From contig NZ_DASWYS010000154.1 in the NCBI RefSeq assembly GCF_036404855.1, positions 1-8,404 on the forward strand: DNA of 8,404 nt. The letters are read 5' to 3'. Below are positions 7,901 through 8,404 of the stretch, one piece after another. Within the stretch, counting starts at the first letter, position 1. Each line of letters opens with the position of its first letter. The DNA is from Pelomonas sp036404855 (GTDB lineage: Bacteria > Pseudomonadota > Gammaproteobacteria > Burkholderiales > Burkholderiaceae_C). The notes beneath the pieces were generated by a model. The model saw nothing but the letters and a program-made list of their open reading frames with translations. It did not search any database and was not told the origin of the DNA. Both the position numbers and the translations under genes were made by a program.

Positions 7901-8404
7901 CTTCGGATCGTCGGCGCCGAAGGCGCGCGGCTGCCACATGGCCGGCCACAGGTAGTTGCCGCGCAGGCGCAGGATCAGCTCGAAGACATGGGCGTAGAAG
8001 GCCGCGTTGGTGCCGCCGAACTTGGCCTGCGCCCAGGTGCTGAGCGCCGGCGCTTCGTCGTTGATGAAGATGCCGCGGTACTTCACCTCGGGCTGGTCGC
8101 GTCGCGCGCCAGCGGCGAGGTAGACGTTGGCCTGCTGGCGCACCGGCACGTCGGCCCACCAGGCCCAGGGACTGACGCCGATGCGCGCGGAGAGGTCATA
8201 GGTGCCGAAGACGGCGCCGCGCCGATCCGCGCCGGCGATGACCAACGCACGCGCCACGCCGGGCCAGGGCTGTTCGACGACGGCCTGGACATAGCCCTCC
8301 CACTGGCCCTGGAGGCCATCGAGCGTGAGCTTGCGGCGTGCGACCAGGTCGTCCAGCACGGCGCTGCGGCCCAGCTGGGCGATGACGACCACTTCGCCGC
8401 GCGC
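4928..8404 (-). CDS. Bifunctional GH115 xylan alpha-glucuronidase / GH8 Rex-like exo-oligoxylanase (N-terminus outside window)
   Basis: Predicted to remove (4-O-methyl)-glucuronic acid from xylan fragments (GH115) and to hydrolyse xylo-oligosaccharide backbones (GH8). 1158 codons are visible. The frame is open to the window edge, and the GTG at 8392 is probably an internal Val, so the N-terminus and any signal peptide are not seen. Numbered from that Val: GH115 catalytic region about 1-590, with GVSPWAWWADVP (72-83), RGIFINDE, NYLWPAMW, GTSHHEPM, RGDGDEP, FCDDNWGQVRRLP, YYHFDYVGGPRNYKWLNT (328-345) and VGDIKPMEFP (371-380). The GH115 C-terminal beta-sandwich spans about 600-756, then an Ala/Pro linker (757-770), then a full-length GH8 module (771-1154). 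The likely GH8 acid is Glu837 (RSEGMSYGMM), with Asp895 (DGEEYF) and likely base Asp1038 (YDAFR). No ATG, GTG or ribosome site lies at the junction, so this is a true fusion. I see no clear terminator in the 122 bases before the chemoreceptor. Confidence 0.92.
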   Translation of the reverse strand, partial: ARGEVVVIAQLGRSAVLDDLVARRKLTLDGLQGQWEGYVQAVVEQPWPGVARALVIAGADRRGAVFGTYDLSARIGVSPWAWWADVPVRQQANVYLAAGARRDQPEVKYRGIFINDEAPALSTWAQAKFGGTNAAFYAHVFELILRLRGNYLWPAMWQPRAFGADDPKNMVLADEMGVVMGTSHHEPMMRAHDEWTRAKGGAWDYAKNADKLREFWRGGVQRMMGRADGGAFDSLVTIGMRGDGDEPMSEGTAISLLEGIVKDQRQILADVTRQPAEKTPQMWALYKEVQDYHDKGMQVPDDVLLLFCDDNWGQVRRLPTGDLKRKGGYGVYYHFDYVGGPRNYKWLNTNQIEKTWQQMNLAHERGADALWIVNVGDIKPMEFPIHFFLDMAWSPKSMTPGALAAYPKDWAAKTFGAVHAAEIGELVTRYSQYAARRKPELIDPTSFALGGASADVLDGGDFGRRVAEWDVLEARVAQVRQALAPNQLDAYFQLVEHPVRAMANLYRLHYAAAWNQRLAKAGDARANVFADRAEAAFARDQAIADQYHALNGGKWAGMMLQTHIGYTGWQQPDHNIMPTVLRVPGNADAAEVQRQLARGAAIAAEGISIEAPRFSRAVDGQGLAWTAIPNLGPGLGAVTTLPQGRAPTTLADGVRLEYDVDLRQGGDMRLSLHMVPTLDTRNAGGIRLAVAMDDQAAQELRLNLAPTPGPELSREERDWARAVKDNDFVLHAVFKGLQPGRHVIRIWRLDDNAVLHRLVLAPQAAATAAPRGAAITGRYRNLLREIRPDISEADIDAKLAGYWASLFEGGATQRVVYPAAATPDGPAAYVLDVGNADVRSEGMSYGMMIAVQMGRKAEFDALWNWAATHMRYRTGPRAGYFRWQCQPRGCDKDAVPASDGEEYFATALLMAAGRWGNGQGLYDYNAQAQALLGTMLHKEAMNGGIVDGVRAMFSPDRRQVVFVPIGEAADFSDPSYHLPAFYEIWARRAEHPGDRRRWAEIADISRAYFSVAAHPRTGLTPDYAEFDGRPRVHEGHEDFRYDAFRTAVNWSVDQAWWGRNPDAAGLSHRLLTFFAAQGQGGKPYPHLYTLEGRPLNDEPSQGLIASNAVAALLVDQALGERFVNDLWALQPPSGQWRYYDGLLQFMALLHVTGRFKAW

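Overview
The window is very GC-rich (roughly two-thirds G+C or more by eye) and densely coding. Codon use, the E. coli-type XylA and XylB, the family of chemoreceptor and the small basic protein all suggest a Gram-negative betaproteobacterium of the Burkholderiales (Roseateles/Mitsuaria/Rubrivivax-like). This placement is an inference from gene content, not a database match. No gap without a gene exceeds about 122 bases, and I see no tRNA, rRNA, CRISPR array, insertion sequence or phage gene.

Layout. Positions 1-2666 on the plus strand hold a two-gene xylose catabolic unit: xylA (xylose isomerase, 5' end cut by the window) and, three bases after its stop, xylB (xylulokinase). Everything from 2685 to the right edge is on the minus strand and converges on xylB. 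In transcription order it is a large two-enzyme glycoside hydrolase (8404-4928, N-terminus outside the window), a methyl-accepting chemotaxis protein (4805-3102) and a small basic, probably disordered protein of the type databases call 'plasmid stabilization protein' (3008-2685). A GC-rich inverted repeat sits where xylB and the small gene meet.

How the genes fit together. The large protein reads as a GH115 xylan alpha-1,2-glucuronidase, with its C-terminal beta-sandwich, joined in frame by a short Ala/Pro linker to a complete GH8 module closest to reducing-end xylose-releasing exo-oligoxylanase (Rex). One polypeptide could thus remove (4-O-methyl)glucuronic acid side chains from xylo-oligosaccharides and then cut the backbone to xylose. 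XylA and XylB would convert that xylose to xylulose 5-phosphate for the pentose phosphate pathway. The chemoreceptor between them is a candidate sensor for a compound related to this substrate, but its ligand cannot be read from the sequence.

The most interesting item is the GH115-GH8 fusion. Its GH8 half keeps all three expected acidic residues but appears to lack the Leu-His-Pro loop that gives classical Rex its reducing-end specificity, so its exact cleavage mode is open.
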